Positions 56,166 through 64,000 of a stretch of DNA of 64,000 nt are shown here, in pieces (the first letter of the stretch is position 1; the number at the start of each line of letters is the position of its first letter). A program made the translations under genes and the position numbers. The notes below the pieces were generated by a model. It had not been told where the DNA came from, did no database searches, and saw nothing but the letters and a program-made list of their open reading frames with translations. Source of the stretch: AC-32 sp963788215 (GTDB lineage: Bacteria > Actinomycetota > Thermoleophilia > Gaiellales > Gaiellaceae); contig CAWBFX010000001.1 in assembly GCA_963788215.1 (NCBI GenBank), positions 186,001-250,000 of the forward strand, read 5' to 3'.

Positions 56166-56814
56166 GAACCGGTCCTTCCACGCACAGCCGCTTGAGCTCG
56201 CCGTCGATGTCGACCGCGCAGCCGTAGCACGCGCCGTAGCCGCACGCCATCGGCGCCTCCCACGCGAGCTGGGCGTGAGGCGTCAGGCGGCGAACGGCCT
56301 CGAGCATCGGCGCCGGCCCGCAGGCGAGTACGTCGTGCCCGGCCGGCAGCACGTCCGTCACGAAGGCCGGCTCGACGACCACCTCGGCGTTCGGCACGAG
56401 CTCGGCGGCCTCGGCGTGCCATGCGCTCCGGAAGCCGAGCACAGCGGGCGGGCTCCCGAGGCGTTCCGAGAGGTACGGCAGTGGCGCGATCCCGATGCCC
56501 CCGCCGACGAGCAGCGGGCGCGCGACGTCGAGGCGGAAGCCGTTGCCGAGCGGGCCGACGATCGCGATCCGGTCGCCAGGACGCAGAGAGCAGAGCGCTC
56601 GGGTTCCCGGCCCGATCGGATCGATCAGGAAGCCGAGCTCGCCCTCGCTCGCGGTGCAGACGCTCATCGGCCGGGGCAACAGCCGGCCGGGCGCCTCGAG
56701 CATGAAGAACTGCCCCGGGATACCGGCCTCGGTCGCGCCGCGCTCGACCCGCAGCAGCGTGTACGGGCCGACCGCCTCCGCAGCGACGACCTTATGCGGT
56801 TCGCGCCTGAGCAT
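56152..56814 (-). CDS. pyrK: Dihydroorotate dehydrogenase electron transfer subunit PyrK
   Basis: 220 residues. FAD-binding region with GQFFMLEAPGRLLPRPMS, NAD-binding GGGIGIAPL, and the [2Fe-2S] motif CGYGACYGCAVDIDGELKRLC. Passes electrons from PyrD to NAD. The ATG at 56814 overlaps the carB stop by 23 bases. Confidence 0.95.
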   Translation of the reverse strand: MLRREPHKVVAAEAVGPYTLLRVERGATEAGIPGQFFMLEAPGRLLPRPMSVCTASEGELGFLIDPIGPGTRALCSLRPGDRIAIVGPLGNGFRLDVARPLLVGGGIGIAPLPYLSERLGSPPAVLGFRSAWHAEAAELVPNAEVVVEPAFVTDVLPAGHDVLACGPAPMLEAVRRLTPHAQLAWEAPMACGYGACYGCAVDIDGELKRLCVEGPVLEAA

Positions 56815-59800
56815 CGATGCGTTCCTGGAGGCTGAGTGCGACCTCGTCGCGTGCGTGCGCGATCGCCTCGACCGCCGCGGCTGCGCCGGACAGGGTGGTC
56901 ACGCAGGGGATGCGGGCGACGAGCGCCGCCTCGCGGATGCGGTAGCCGTCGGTGCGCGCGCCCGAGCCCTGCGGCGTGTTGATCACGAGGTCGCAGCGGC
57001 CGCGGCGAAGCAGGTCGACGACCGAGGGGCCGGAGCCTTCCTCGGTCACCTTGCGGACGTACTCGACGGCGAGGCCGGCGGCCGCGAGCGTGCGAGCGGT
57101 GCCGGCCGTGGCGAGCAGCTTGAAGCCGAGCGCCGCAAGGGTGCGGCCGACGTGGACGGCGGCGGTCTTGTCTTCGTCCCGCACCGAGAGAAAGGCGGTT
57201 CCGCCGGACGGGAGGCGGCGCCCGGCGGCGCGCTCCGCGCGGGCGAAGGCGGTCGGCAGATCGGACGCGCTCGCCATCACCTCGCCGGTCGAGCGCATCT
57301 CCGGCCCGAGCACCGGGTCGGCCCCGGGGAAGCGGGCGAACGGAAGCACCGCGGCCTTGACCGAGACCTGTCCCAGAGACTGTCCCTGCGACAGGGCCAG
57401 GTCGGACAGCTTCGCGCCGGCCGCGAGGCGGCATGCGGCCTGGACGAGGTTCACGCCGGTCGCCTTGCTCACGAACGGCACCGTGCGCGACGCGCGCGGG
57501 TTCGCCTCCAGCACGTAGAGCCGTCCGTCCGCGATCGCCAGCTGGACGTTCAGGAGCCCGACCACGCCGAGCGCGGGCCCGAGCCGCGAGACGACTTCGA
57601 CCACGAGCTCGTGCTCGGGAGGCTCCAGCGGCGCCGGCAGGACGCAGCTCGAGTCGCCCGAGTGCACGCCCGCCTCCTCGACGTGCTGCATGACGGCGCC
57701 TACGTAGGTGTCCGTCCCGTCACAGAGAGCGTCGACGTCGAGCTCGATCGCGTTCTCCAGGAACCGGTCGACGAGCAGGTGCCCGCCCAGCGCCGCGGCC
57801 TCGCGCACGTCGGTCTCGTCGTAGCAGACGCGCATGCTCCTCCCGCCGAGAACGTACGAGGGCCGCACGAGCACGGGGTAGCCCACTCGCGCCGCGACCT
57901 CGGCCGCCTCGTCGGGCGAGGTCGCCATCCCCCACGCCGGCACCTCGATCCCGAGCCGCCCGCAGAGCGCCGCGAAGCGCTCGCGGTCCTCCGCGAGGTC
58001 GACCGCTTCGAATGGCGTCCCGAGGATGCGGAAGCCGGCCGCCTCGATCGCGCCCGCGAGCTTGAGCGGCGTCTGGCCGCCGAACTGGATCACCACTCCC
58101 TCCGGCTGCTCGCGGTCGCAGATGGCCAGGACCTCCTCAACCCGCAGCGGCTCGAAGTAGAGGCGGTCGGAGGTGTCGTAGTCGGTCGAGACGGTCTCCG
58201 GGTTGCAGTTGACCATCACGGCCTCGTAGCCGAGCTCACGGAAGCTCTGCGCCGCGTGGACGCAGCAGTAGTCGAACTCGATCCCCTGGCCGATCCGGTT
58301 CGGGCCGGAGCCGAGAATCACGACCGAGCCACCGGCGGGCGGCTCTTCGTCGGCTTCGCCCCAGGTCGAGTACAGGTAGTTGGAGGCCGCCTCGACCTCG
58401 CCGGCGCACGAGTCGACGCGGCGGTACGACGGCCGGACGCCCCACGCCCTCCGCGCGGCGCGGGCCGCATCTTCCGTCGTCCCGCAGGCGGCGGCGACGT
58501 CGGCGTCCGAGTGCCCGAGCCGCTTCAGGCGCAGCCAGTCGTCGGCGACGAGGTCCTCGAGCTCCAGCGCGGGCACGCGCAGCCGCTCGATCTCGGCGCG
58601 GAACCAGGGATGGATCCCCTCCGGAAGCTCGTCGAGGCTCGCCCACGGCGAGACGGAACCGGCGTCGAGCTCGCGCGAGCGGAGCGCCTTCAGCAGCGCC
58701 TCGCCGAACGTGCGGCCGATGCCCATCGCCTCGCCGACCGATTTCATCTGCGTCCCGAGGGTCCGGTCGGCACCGGGGAACTTCTCGAACGCGAAACGCG
58801 GCGCCTTGACGACCACGTAGTCGAGGGTCGGCTCGAAGCTCGCCGGAGTCGTACCGGTCAGGTCGTTCGGGATCTCGTCGAGCGTGTAGCCGACAGCGAG
58901 CTTGGCGGCGACCTTCGCGATCGGGTACCCGGTCGCCTTCGACGCGAGCGCCGACGACCGGGAGACGCGCGGATTGAGCTCGATCACGCGCACGTCGCCG
59001 CTCTCGCGGTTGCGCGCGAACTGGATGTTCGAGCCGCCGCACTCGACGCCGACCGCTCGGATCACCGCAGCCGACGCGTCGCGCAGCTCCTGGTAGGCCT
59101 CGTCCGAGAGGGTCATCTGCGGGGCGACCGTGACGGAGTCTCCGGTGTGGACGCCCATAGGGTCGAGGTTCTCGATCGAGCAGACGACGACCACGTTGTC
59201 CGCCCTGTCGCGGATCAGCTCGAGCTCGAACTCGTCCCAGCCGAGCAGGCTCTCCTCGACGAGCACCTGGCCGACCGGGCTCTCCGCGAGCGCCCTCGGC
59301 AGCAGCTCGTTCAGCTCGCCCCGCGAGCGCGCGATGCCGCCGCCGTGGCCGCCGAGCGTGAAGGCCGGGCGAAGGATCACCGGGAACGAGAGGTCGGCGG
59401 GCACCTCGGCGAGCGCCGTGACGACGAGCGACTCCGGCACCTTCAGCCCGGTCGCCCGGACGGTGTCGCGGAACTCCTCGCGGTCCTCGGCGCGGCGGAT
59501 GACGTCGGGCGGCGCGCCGATCAGCTCGATCCCGAGCGCGTCGAGCACACCCGCGTCGGCCAGCTCGAGGCCGATGTTGAGCGCGGTCTGGCCGCCCATC
59601 GTCGGCAGGAGCGCGTCCGGCCGCTCGCGCCCGAGCACGTCCGCGACGCCCTCCACGTCGAGCGGCTCGAGGTAGGTGCGGTCCGCGAAGCCGGGGTCGG
59701 TCATGATCGTGGCCGGGTTCGAGTTGACGACGATCGTACGGAAGCCGTCCTCGCGGAGCACCTTCAGCGCCTGGCAGCCCGCGTAGTCGAATTCGCAGGC

Positions 59801-59866
59801 CTGGCCGATGACGATCGGGCCGGAACCGATCAGGCAGATCGAGCGGAGGTCACGCCGCCTGGGCAA
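56792..59866 (-). CDS. carB: Carbamoyl-phosphate synthase large subunit
   Basis: 1024 residues with two ATP-grasp halves. First: GSGPIVIGQACEFDYAGCQA and FPVILRPAFTLGGHGGGIA. Second: ILGSGPNRIGQGIEFDYCCV and YPVLVRPSYVLGGRSM. A C-terminal MGS-like regulatory domain (FLSVRDEDKTAAVHVGRTLAALG) follows. Makes carbamoyl phosphate for PyrB. The TTG at 59866 lies near AGGAGG and overlaps carA by 17 bases. Confidence 0.97.
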   Translation of the reverse strand: MPRRRDLRSICLIGSGPIVIGQACEFDYAGCQALKVLREDGFRTIVVNSNPATIMTDPGFADRTYLEPLDVEGVADVLGRERPDALLPTMGGQTALNIGLELADAGVLDALGIELIGAPPDVIRRAEDREEFRDTVRATGLKVPESLVVTALAEVPADLSFPVILRPAFTLGGHGGGIARSRGELNELLPRALAESPVGQVLVEESLLGWDEFELELIRDRADNVVVVCSIENLDPMGVHTGDSVTVAPQMTLSDEAYQELRDASAAVIRAVGVECGGSNIQFARNRESGDVRVIELNPRVSRSSALASKATGYPIAKVAAKLAVGYTLDEIPNDLTGTTPASFEPTLDYVVVKAPRFAFEKFPGADRTLGTQMKSVGEAMGIGRTFGEALLKALRSRELDAGSVSPWASLDELPEGIHPWFRAEIERLRVPALELEDLVADDWLRLKRLGHSDADVAAACGTTEDAARAARRAWGVRPSYRRVDSCAGEVEAASNYLYSTWGEADEEPPAGGSVVILGSGPNRIGQGIEFDYCCVHAAQSFRELGYEAVMVNCNPETVSTDYDTSDRLYFEPLRVEEVLAICDREQPEGVVIQFGGQTPLKLAGAIEAAGFRILGTPFEAVDLAEDRERFAALCGRLGIEVPAWGMATSPDEAAEVAARVGYPVLVRPSYVLGGRSMRVCYDETDVREAAALGGHLLVDRFLENAIELDVDALCDGTDTYVGAVMQHVEEAGVHSGDSSCVLPAPLEPPEHELVVEVVSRLGPALGVVGLLNVQLAIADGRLYVLEANPRASRTVPFVSKATGVNLVQAACRLAAGAKLSDLALSQGQSLGQVSVKAAVLPFARFPGADPVLGPEMRSTGEVMASASDLPTAFARAERAAGRRLPSGGTAFLSVRDEDKTAAVHVGRTLAALGFKLLATAGTARTLAAAGLAVEYVRKVTEEGSGPSVVDLLRRGRCDLVINTPQGSGARTDGYRIREAALVARIPCVTTLSGAAAAVEAIAHARDEVALSLQERIDAQARTA

Positions 59867-60893
59867 GCGACACCTCCTGGACCCACTCGCTGAGCAGTGG
59901 CCACGCGTCGTGCGGGCCCGGCCGGGCCTCCGGATGGAACTGCACCGAGCGCGCGGCCAGCTCGGGGAAGTCGAAGCCCTCGACGGTGCCATCGTAGAGC
60001 GAGACGTGCGTGGCGGCCGCGTCCGCGGAGGGCGCGACCGCGAAGCCGTGGTTCTGGCTCGTGACCAGCACCTGGTTCGTTCGCTTGTCGAGCACCGGGT
60101 GGTTCGCGCCGCGGTGGCCGAACGGCAGCTTGAAGGTCTCGTGGCCGGTGGCGAGCGCAAGCAACTGGTGGCCGAGGCAGATGCCGAAGACTGGCACGCG
60201 GCCGAGCAGCGCCTTCACCGACTCGACCTCGGAGGCGAGCGGCTCGGGGTCGCCTGGCCCGTTCGAGAGCAGGACACCGTCGTAGCGGGTGAGCTCGTCG
60301 GGATCGGCGTCGTGCGGGAAGACCGTCACGGCCGCGCCGGCCCAGGCGAGCCGGTTCAGGATCGATCGCTTGCAGCCGTAGTCGACGACCGCGATGCTCG
60401 CCCGGCCCGCGTCGCTGAAGACGTACGGCTCACGCGTCGACACCTGTGGCGCCAGCGCGCGGCCCGCCATCGCCGGCTGCTCGTGGACGGCTGCGACGGC
60501 TTCCTCGACCGACCCGTCCCCCGCGAGCGCGATCGCCCGCATCGCCCCCTTCTGGCGCAGGTGCAGGACGAGCGAGCGCGTGTCGATGCCGCTGAGCGCG
60601 ACGATCCCGTGCTCGTGGAGCCAGTCGGTCCAGGCGGGCCCTCGCGCCTCGCGCATCAGCACCGCGCGGGCGTGCGGCCGGGCGGACTCGCCGCGGTCTG
60701 CTGCGACCCCGTAGTTGCCGACCATCGGCGCCGTGAAGCACACGAGCTGCTCCGCGTAGCTCGGGTCGGTGACCACCTCCTGGTAGCCGGTCATCGCGGT
60801 CGTGAAGACGGCCTCGCCAAAGGCGAAGCCCTCGGCGCCCACCGACTCGCCGCGGAAGACCGTCCCGTCCTCGAGAGCCAGGAACCCGGTCAT
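59850..60893 (-). CDS. carA: Carbamoyl-phosphate synthase small subunit
   Basis: 347 residues, glutamine amidotransferase supplying ammonia to CarB. N-terminal CPSase_sm_chain part (LEDGTVFRGES, FTTAMTGYQEVVTDPSY) and a class-I GATase with the nucleophile in VFGICLGHQLLALATG and a His-x-Glu in VQFHPEARPGP. ATG at 60893 overlaps the pyrC stop (ATGA). Confidence 0.97.
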   Translation of the reverse strand: MTGFLALEDGTVFRGESVGAEGFAFGEAVFTTAMTGYQEVVTDPSYAEQLVCFTAPMVGNYGVAADRGESARPHARAVLMREARGPAWTDWLHEHGIVALSGIDTRSLVLHLRQKGAMRAIALAGDGSVEEAVAAVHEQPAMAGRALAPQVSTREPYVFSDAGRASIAVVDYGCKRSILNRLAWAGAAVTVFPHDADPDELTRYDGVLLSNGPGDPEPLASEVESVKALLGRVPVFGICLGHQLLALATGHETFKLPFGHRGANHPVLDKRTNQVLVTSQNHGFAVAPSADAAATHVSLYDGTVEGFDFPELAARSVQFHPEARPGPHDAWPLLSEWVQEVSLAQAA

Positions 60894-62190
60894 TGGTGCA
60901 CCACCTTTCCGGCGGCGACCGTCATCCGGACGCGGCCCTTGAGCGTCTGGCCGAGGAGCCACGAGTTGTTGGAGCGCGAGCGGAAGCCGCTCTCCTCGAC
61001 GCGCCAGGTCGCGGCCGTGTCGAGCAGCACGAGGTTCGCCGGCGCACCGACCGCGATCCGCGGCCGCTCCAGTCCGTAGACCCGCGCGGGGCCGGCCGAC
61101 ATCCGCTCGAGCACAGTCTCGAGCGGCACGAGCCCGGGCTCGACGAGGCCGGTGTAGAGCGCCGCGAAGGCGGTCTCGAGGCCGGTCACGCCGAACGGCG
61201 CCGCCTCGAACGGCACCTCCTTCTCGTGGCGTGCGTGCGGGGCGTGATCGGTCGCGACCGCTGCGATCGTCCCGTCCTTCAGGCCGTCGATCAGCGCCAT
61301 GCGCGGTCCTCCGCGCCGCGAAGCGGGGGGTTCATCTTCACGTTCGGGTCGAGCGAGCGCACGGCCTCGTCCGTCAGGCAAAGGTGGTGCGGGGTGACCT
61401 CGCCCGTCGCCTCGACCCCGCTCGCCTGCGCGGCCCGCAGTGCCTCGACCGACTCGCGCGCCGAGAGGTGGAGCAGGTGCAGCGGCGCGTTCTCGTAGGC
61501 GGCGAGCGAGAGGTCGCGCTCGACCATGAGGCTCTCGGCGACGGACGGGTAGCCCGCGAAGCCGAGCTCGGCCGAGACCGGGCCCTCGTGCATCTGGCCG
61601 TCCTTCGACAGGGTCGGCTCCTCGCAGTGGAGCGCGAGCCGCCGGCCCGTGATCCCGTGGTACTGGAGCGCGCGGCGCATGAGCCCCGGCGCGACGACCG
61701 GCCGGCCGTCGTCGGTGAACCCGGCCGCGCCCTGGTCGGCGAGCTCGGCCATCTCCGTCAGCTCAGCGCCGTCCAGGCCGCGCGTGATCGAGGCCAGGAA
61801 CCCGACCGGCACGACGGCTTCGGCCTGCGCGTCCTCGATCAGCGAGCCGAGGATCGCCGCCGAGTCGACGACGGGCTCCGTGTTCGGCATCGCCAGGATC
61901 GCGCAGTAGCCGCCCGCTGCGGCGGCCGCGGTCCCGGAGGCGATCGTCTCCTCGTCCTCGCGCCCGGGAACGCGCAGGTGCACGTGCGGGTCGACGAACG
62001 CCGGCGCGAGCACGAGGCCCTCGCCGTCGACGACCCGGTGCTCGTTCGTGTCCAGATTCGTCCCGAGCTGGGAGACCGTGCCGTCGTCGACGCGCACGTC
62101 GCAGACCGTGTCGATTCCCTCGGCAGGATCGACGACGCGCGCGCCACGGACGACGAGGTCGTCCCTTTGTCCATTCTTTGCCCAGAGCAT
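60890..62190 (-). CDS. pyrC: Dihydroorotase (one apparent frameshift)
   Basis: Zinc amidohydrolase closing carbamoyl aspartate to dihydroorotate. Metal site HVHLR (FVDPHVHLRVPG), LALHCEEP, LHLLHLSARESVE, TPHHLCLTDE and VATDHAPHARHEKE are all present. The frame breaks near 61300-61306 between PPLRGAEDR and MALIDGLKDGTIA; two extra bases in a cg repeat (or one lost) explain it, giving 432 residues. ATG at 62190 overlaps the pyrB stop. Confidence 0.93.
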
Positions 62191-63182
62191 CACGCGACCT
62201 CCAGCGGGTCGGGCACCTTGGTCGGCACACCGGTCGTGAGCAGGTCGTAGAGGACGGCCATCCGGACGACGAGCCCTGCGCGCACCTGCGTCTCGATCAG
62301 CGCGTCCGCCGCGTCCGCGACGACCGGGTCGATCTCGACGCCGCGGTTCATCGGGCCGGGGTGCATCACCTTCTGCCCGGGCCGGAGCCGTTCCGGGGTG
62401 ACCCCCCAACGGGCCGCGTACTCCCTCAGCGAGGGCACGTAGTTCGCGCCCTCCTGCATGCGCTCGCGCTGCATGCGGAGGACGTAGACGACGTCGGCCC
62501 CGCCGATCGTCGAGATGTCGTGCGAGATCTCGCAGCCCATCGCCTCGATCCCGCGCGGGATCAGCGGCGGCGGCCCGACCAGCGTCACGCGCGACCCCAT
62601 CAGCGTGAGCGCCTGGATGTTCGAGCGCGCGACCCGCGAATGGAGGACGTCGCCGACGATCGCGACGTGCAGGCCGTCGAGCGGGCCGACCTCCTCCTTG
62701 ATCGTGTAGAGGTCGAGCAGCGCCTGCGTCGGGTGCTGGTGCTTGCCGTCGCCGGCGTTGACGATGTGCGCCTCCGTGTAGCGGGCGACGAGCTCGGGCG
62801 CGCCGATCTGCGGGTGCCGGATGACGATGACGTCCGGGTCGTAGGCGCCGAGCGTGAGCGCGGTGTCCTTGAGCGACTCCCCCTTGTCGACCGACGAGCC
62901 TGCGGCCTTGATCGACATCGTGTCGGCCGAGAGGCGCTTCGCAGCGAGCTCGAAGCTCGACGAGGTGCGCGTGGACGACTCGTAGAAGACGTTCACGACC
63001 GTGTAGCCCCGCAGCGTCGGCAGCTTCTTCACCTCTCGCTCGAGGCTCCGGGAAAAGCTGCGCGCCGTCGCCAGCAGGCGCTCGACGTCGTCGCGGGTCA
63101 GGTCGCCGACCGAGATCAGGTGGCGGCGAGGCGGCTTCTTCGGCGGAAGGAATTCCTCCCGCATCACGTGGATGTCACCCAT
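62190..63182 (-). CDS. pyrB: Aspartate carbamoyltransferase catalytic subunit
   Basis: 330 residues. Carbamoyl-phosphate loop FYESSTRTSSSFELAAKRL, HPTQALLDLYTI, and HPGPMNRGVEID. No PyrI in the window, as is usual outside enterobacteria. ATG at 63182 overlaps the pyrR end by 8 bases; a second Met at residue 7 is possible. Confidence 0.96.
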   Translation of the reverse strand: MGDIHVMREEFLPPKKPPRRHLISVGDLTRDDVERLLATARSFSRSLEREVKKLPTLRGYTVVNVFYESSTRTSSSFELAAKRLSADTMSIKAAGSSVDKGESLKDTALTLGAYDPDVIVIRHPQIGAPELVARYTEAHIVNAGDGKHQHPTQALLDLYTIKEEVGPLDGLHVAIVGDVLHSRVARSNIQALTLMGSRVTLVGPPPLIPRGIEAMGCEISHDISTIGGADVVYVLRMQRERMQEGANYVPSLREYAARWGVTPERLRPGQKVMHPGPMNRGVEIDPVVADAADALIETQVRAGLVVRMAVLYDLLTTGVPTKVPDPLEVA

Positions 63183-63779
63183 TGGACTCCTTTGCGGGAA
63201 CGATGAGAACGCGGTCGACCTCGTCCACCTCGACGAGCTCGACCTGGACGCGCTCGTCGCGGGCGGTTGGCAGGTTCTTGCCGACGTAGTCGGGGCGGAT
63301 CGGAAGCTCTCGGTGGCCGCGGTCGGCGAGGACGGCGAGCTGCACGCGCTCGGGGCGGCCGTAGCCGAAGAGCGCGTCGATCGCGGCGCGGATCGTGCGG
63401 CCGGTGTAGAGGACGTCGTCGACGAGGACGCACGTCATCCCTTCGAGCGGGAAGTCGAGCGTCGTCGAGCGGACGAGCGGCTGGGCGTGGCGGGGAGGCT
63501 CACCGGCGCGGACGTGGACGTCGTCGCGGTGGAAGGTGATGTCGAGCTGACCGAACGCGACCTCGACGCCGCTCAGCCCGGCGATGAGGCGGCGCAGCCT
63601 CTGGGCGAGCGGCACCCCGCGGGTGTGGATGCCAACCAGGGCGACGCGCTCGAGGTCCGGGTTGCCCTCGACGATCTCGTGCGCGATCCGCGTGAGCGTG
63701 CGCTCGATCGCCTCGGCATCGAGGACAGTCTTGGCTTCAGAGGTCTGCGCGCTCAGGGCGCGCTCATGGCGCTTCTCAC
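63175..63779 (-). CDS. pyrR: Bifunctional pyr operon regulator/uracil phosphoribosyltransferase PyrR
   Basis: UMP-dependent RNA-binding regulator of the pyr operon. The N-terminal part reads KTVLDAEAIERTLTRIAHEI and VALVGIHTRGVPLAQRL; the PRPP loop VLVDDVLYTGRTIRAA is clear. The conserved frame has no ATG/GTG/TTG before residue ~45. Good ribosome sites precede GTG 63779 and ATG 63767, but that frame meets a TGA at 63757-63755. Either an indel lies near 63750-63765 or translation restarts at CTG 63756 (CTGA overlap). Confidence 0.9.
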
Positions 63780-63794
63780 CTTCGGACTCCTTTC

Positions 63795-63810
63795 CGGCCT
63801 CTCGGGACCG
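63795..63810 (-). promoter_or_regulatory. PyrR-binding stem-loop in the pyr leader
   Basis: RNA CGGUCCCGAGAGGCCG forms a 5-bp stem capped by hexaloop CCGAGA. This fits the PyrR site consensus UC-CNGNGA-GG. It abuts the AAAGGAG ribosome site (63787-63793), so UMP-loaded PyrR could block translation, as reported for mycobacteria. Confidence 0.75.
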
Positions 63811-63838
63811 AGTTAAAGGGGTTCTCTATCGGCGCCGC

Positions 63839-63868
63839 ACTCTAGCCGCTCGGGCGGACGGAGCACAA
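63839..63868 (-). promoter_or_regulatory. Candidate pyr operon promoter
   Basis: Minus-strand TTGTGC (63868-63863) and TAGAGT (63844-63839) are separated by 18 bases, placing the start of transcription just upstream of the PyrR site. Visual match only. Confidence 0.35.
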
Positions 63869-63909
63869 TCGCGCGGACCTCCCCGGGCGTGCCGGGCGTA
63901 TTGTCGAGC

Positions 63910-64000
63910 GTGATGCGCTGCGCGCTCGTCCTCCCGGTGGTGTGCGTCGGGATCTTCGTGGCCGGCTGCGGCGGGAGTGGAAATCACGTCGTCTCGGCGA
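63910..64000 (+). CDS. Lipoprotein, N-terminal fragment (runs off the window)
   Basis: About 29 residues remain after GTG 63910 (ATG 63913 is the alternative). MRCALVLPVVCVGIFVAGCGGSGNH is a lipoprotein signal with lipobox VAGC. Divergent from the pyr operon. Nothing of the mature domain is visible. Confidence 0.7.
   Translation, partial: MMRCALVLPVVCVGIFVAGCGGSGNHVVSA

Noticed and set aside
56495..59893. A very long plus-strand open frame (over 1100 codons) opposite carB
   Set aside because: Composition is Arg/Asp/His-rich low-complexity typical of antisense frames in GC-rich genes, no family motifs, and carB is unambiguous on the other strand.

Overview
The window is 64 kb of very GC-rich, densely packed chromosomal DNA in which almost every gene is a recognisable bacterial housekeeping gene. 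An mIHF-type gene next to gmk and rpoZ, a complete pyrR-B-C-carA-carB-K-D cluster, RNase Y together with RNase J, a nusA-ylxR-infB cluster, RodZ/FtsK and a large share of GTG/TTG starts in ATGA/GTGA/TTGA overlaps point to a deep-branching Actinomycetota (Thermoleophilia-like). That placement is inference from gene content, not a phylogeny. I saw no rRNA, tRNA, CRISPR array, insertion sequence, prophage or origin.

Layout. 1-3792: dapF (partial), miaA, two tandem tyrosine phosphatases, miaB. 3817-10140: rny, recX, recA, thpR, cinA, a rodZ-like gene and a small membrane protein. 10115-15212: a BmpA-type nucleoside ABC importer. 15277-21347: ftsK, an SRPBCC-VOC fusion gene with its ArsR regulator, two uncharacterised genes, rnj. 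21401-29251: a membrane HD-GYP protein, dapA, GNAT, dapB, M16 protease, a small metallopeptidase, and a DsbA/DsbB-like pair. 29289-41440: pnp, rpsO, ribF, truB, nrnA, rbfA, ylxP, infB, ylxR, nusA, rimP, i.e. the translation and RNA-processing block. 41564-47982: PadR pair, HelD-like helicase, methyltransferase, zinc ribbon, dtd, GspE-like ATPase, TPR protein, nucleotidyltransferase. 47992-54908: transglutaminase/DUF58/MoxR set, coaBC, a secreted cupredoxin, rpoZ, gmk. 54889-63810: mihF and the whole pyrimidine operon with its leader. A divergent lipoprotein gene begins at the right edge.

Most genes are on the minus strand and overlap by a few bases, so translational coupling is expected across long operons. 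The best regulatory signals are in leaders: a PyrR-binding stem-loop abutting the Shine-Dalgarno of pyrR; an intrinsic terminator with a competing hairpin just before rimP-nusA; a two-state structure that can hide or expose the pnp Shine-Dalgarno; and a stack of hairpins upstream of rny.

A strong technical feature is that at least eight normally intact genes (miaB, rnj, dapA, dapB, a gamma-glutamyltransferase gene, nrnA, infB, pyrC) are broken by small indels that read almost entirely as one-base insertions. Several of these genes are essential in most bacteria, so sequencing or assembly error is much more likely than decay. I annotate them as genes with apparent frameshifts. I did not find a wholly new multi-gene system. 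The least familiar parts are the leader RNAs, the NusA tail, the SRPBCC-VOC fusion and the GspE-like protein with an altered Walker A lysine.
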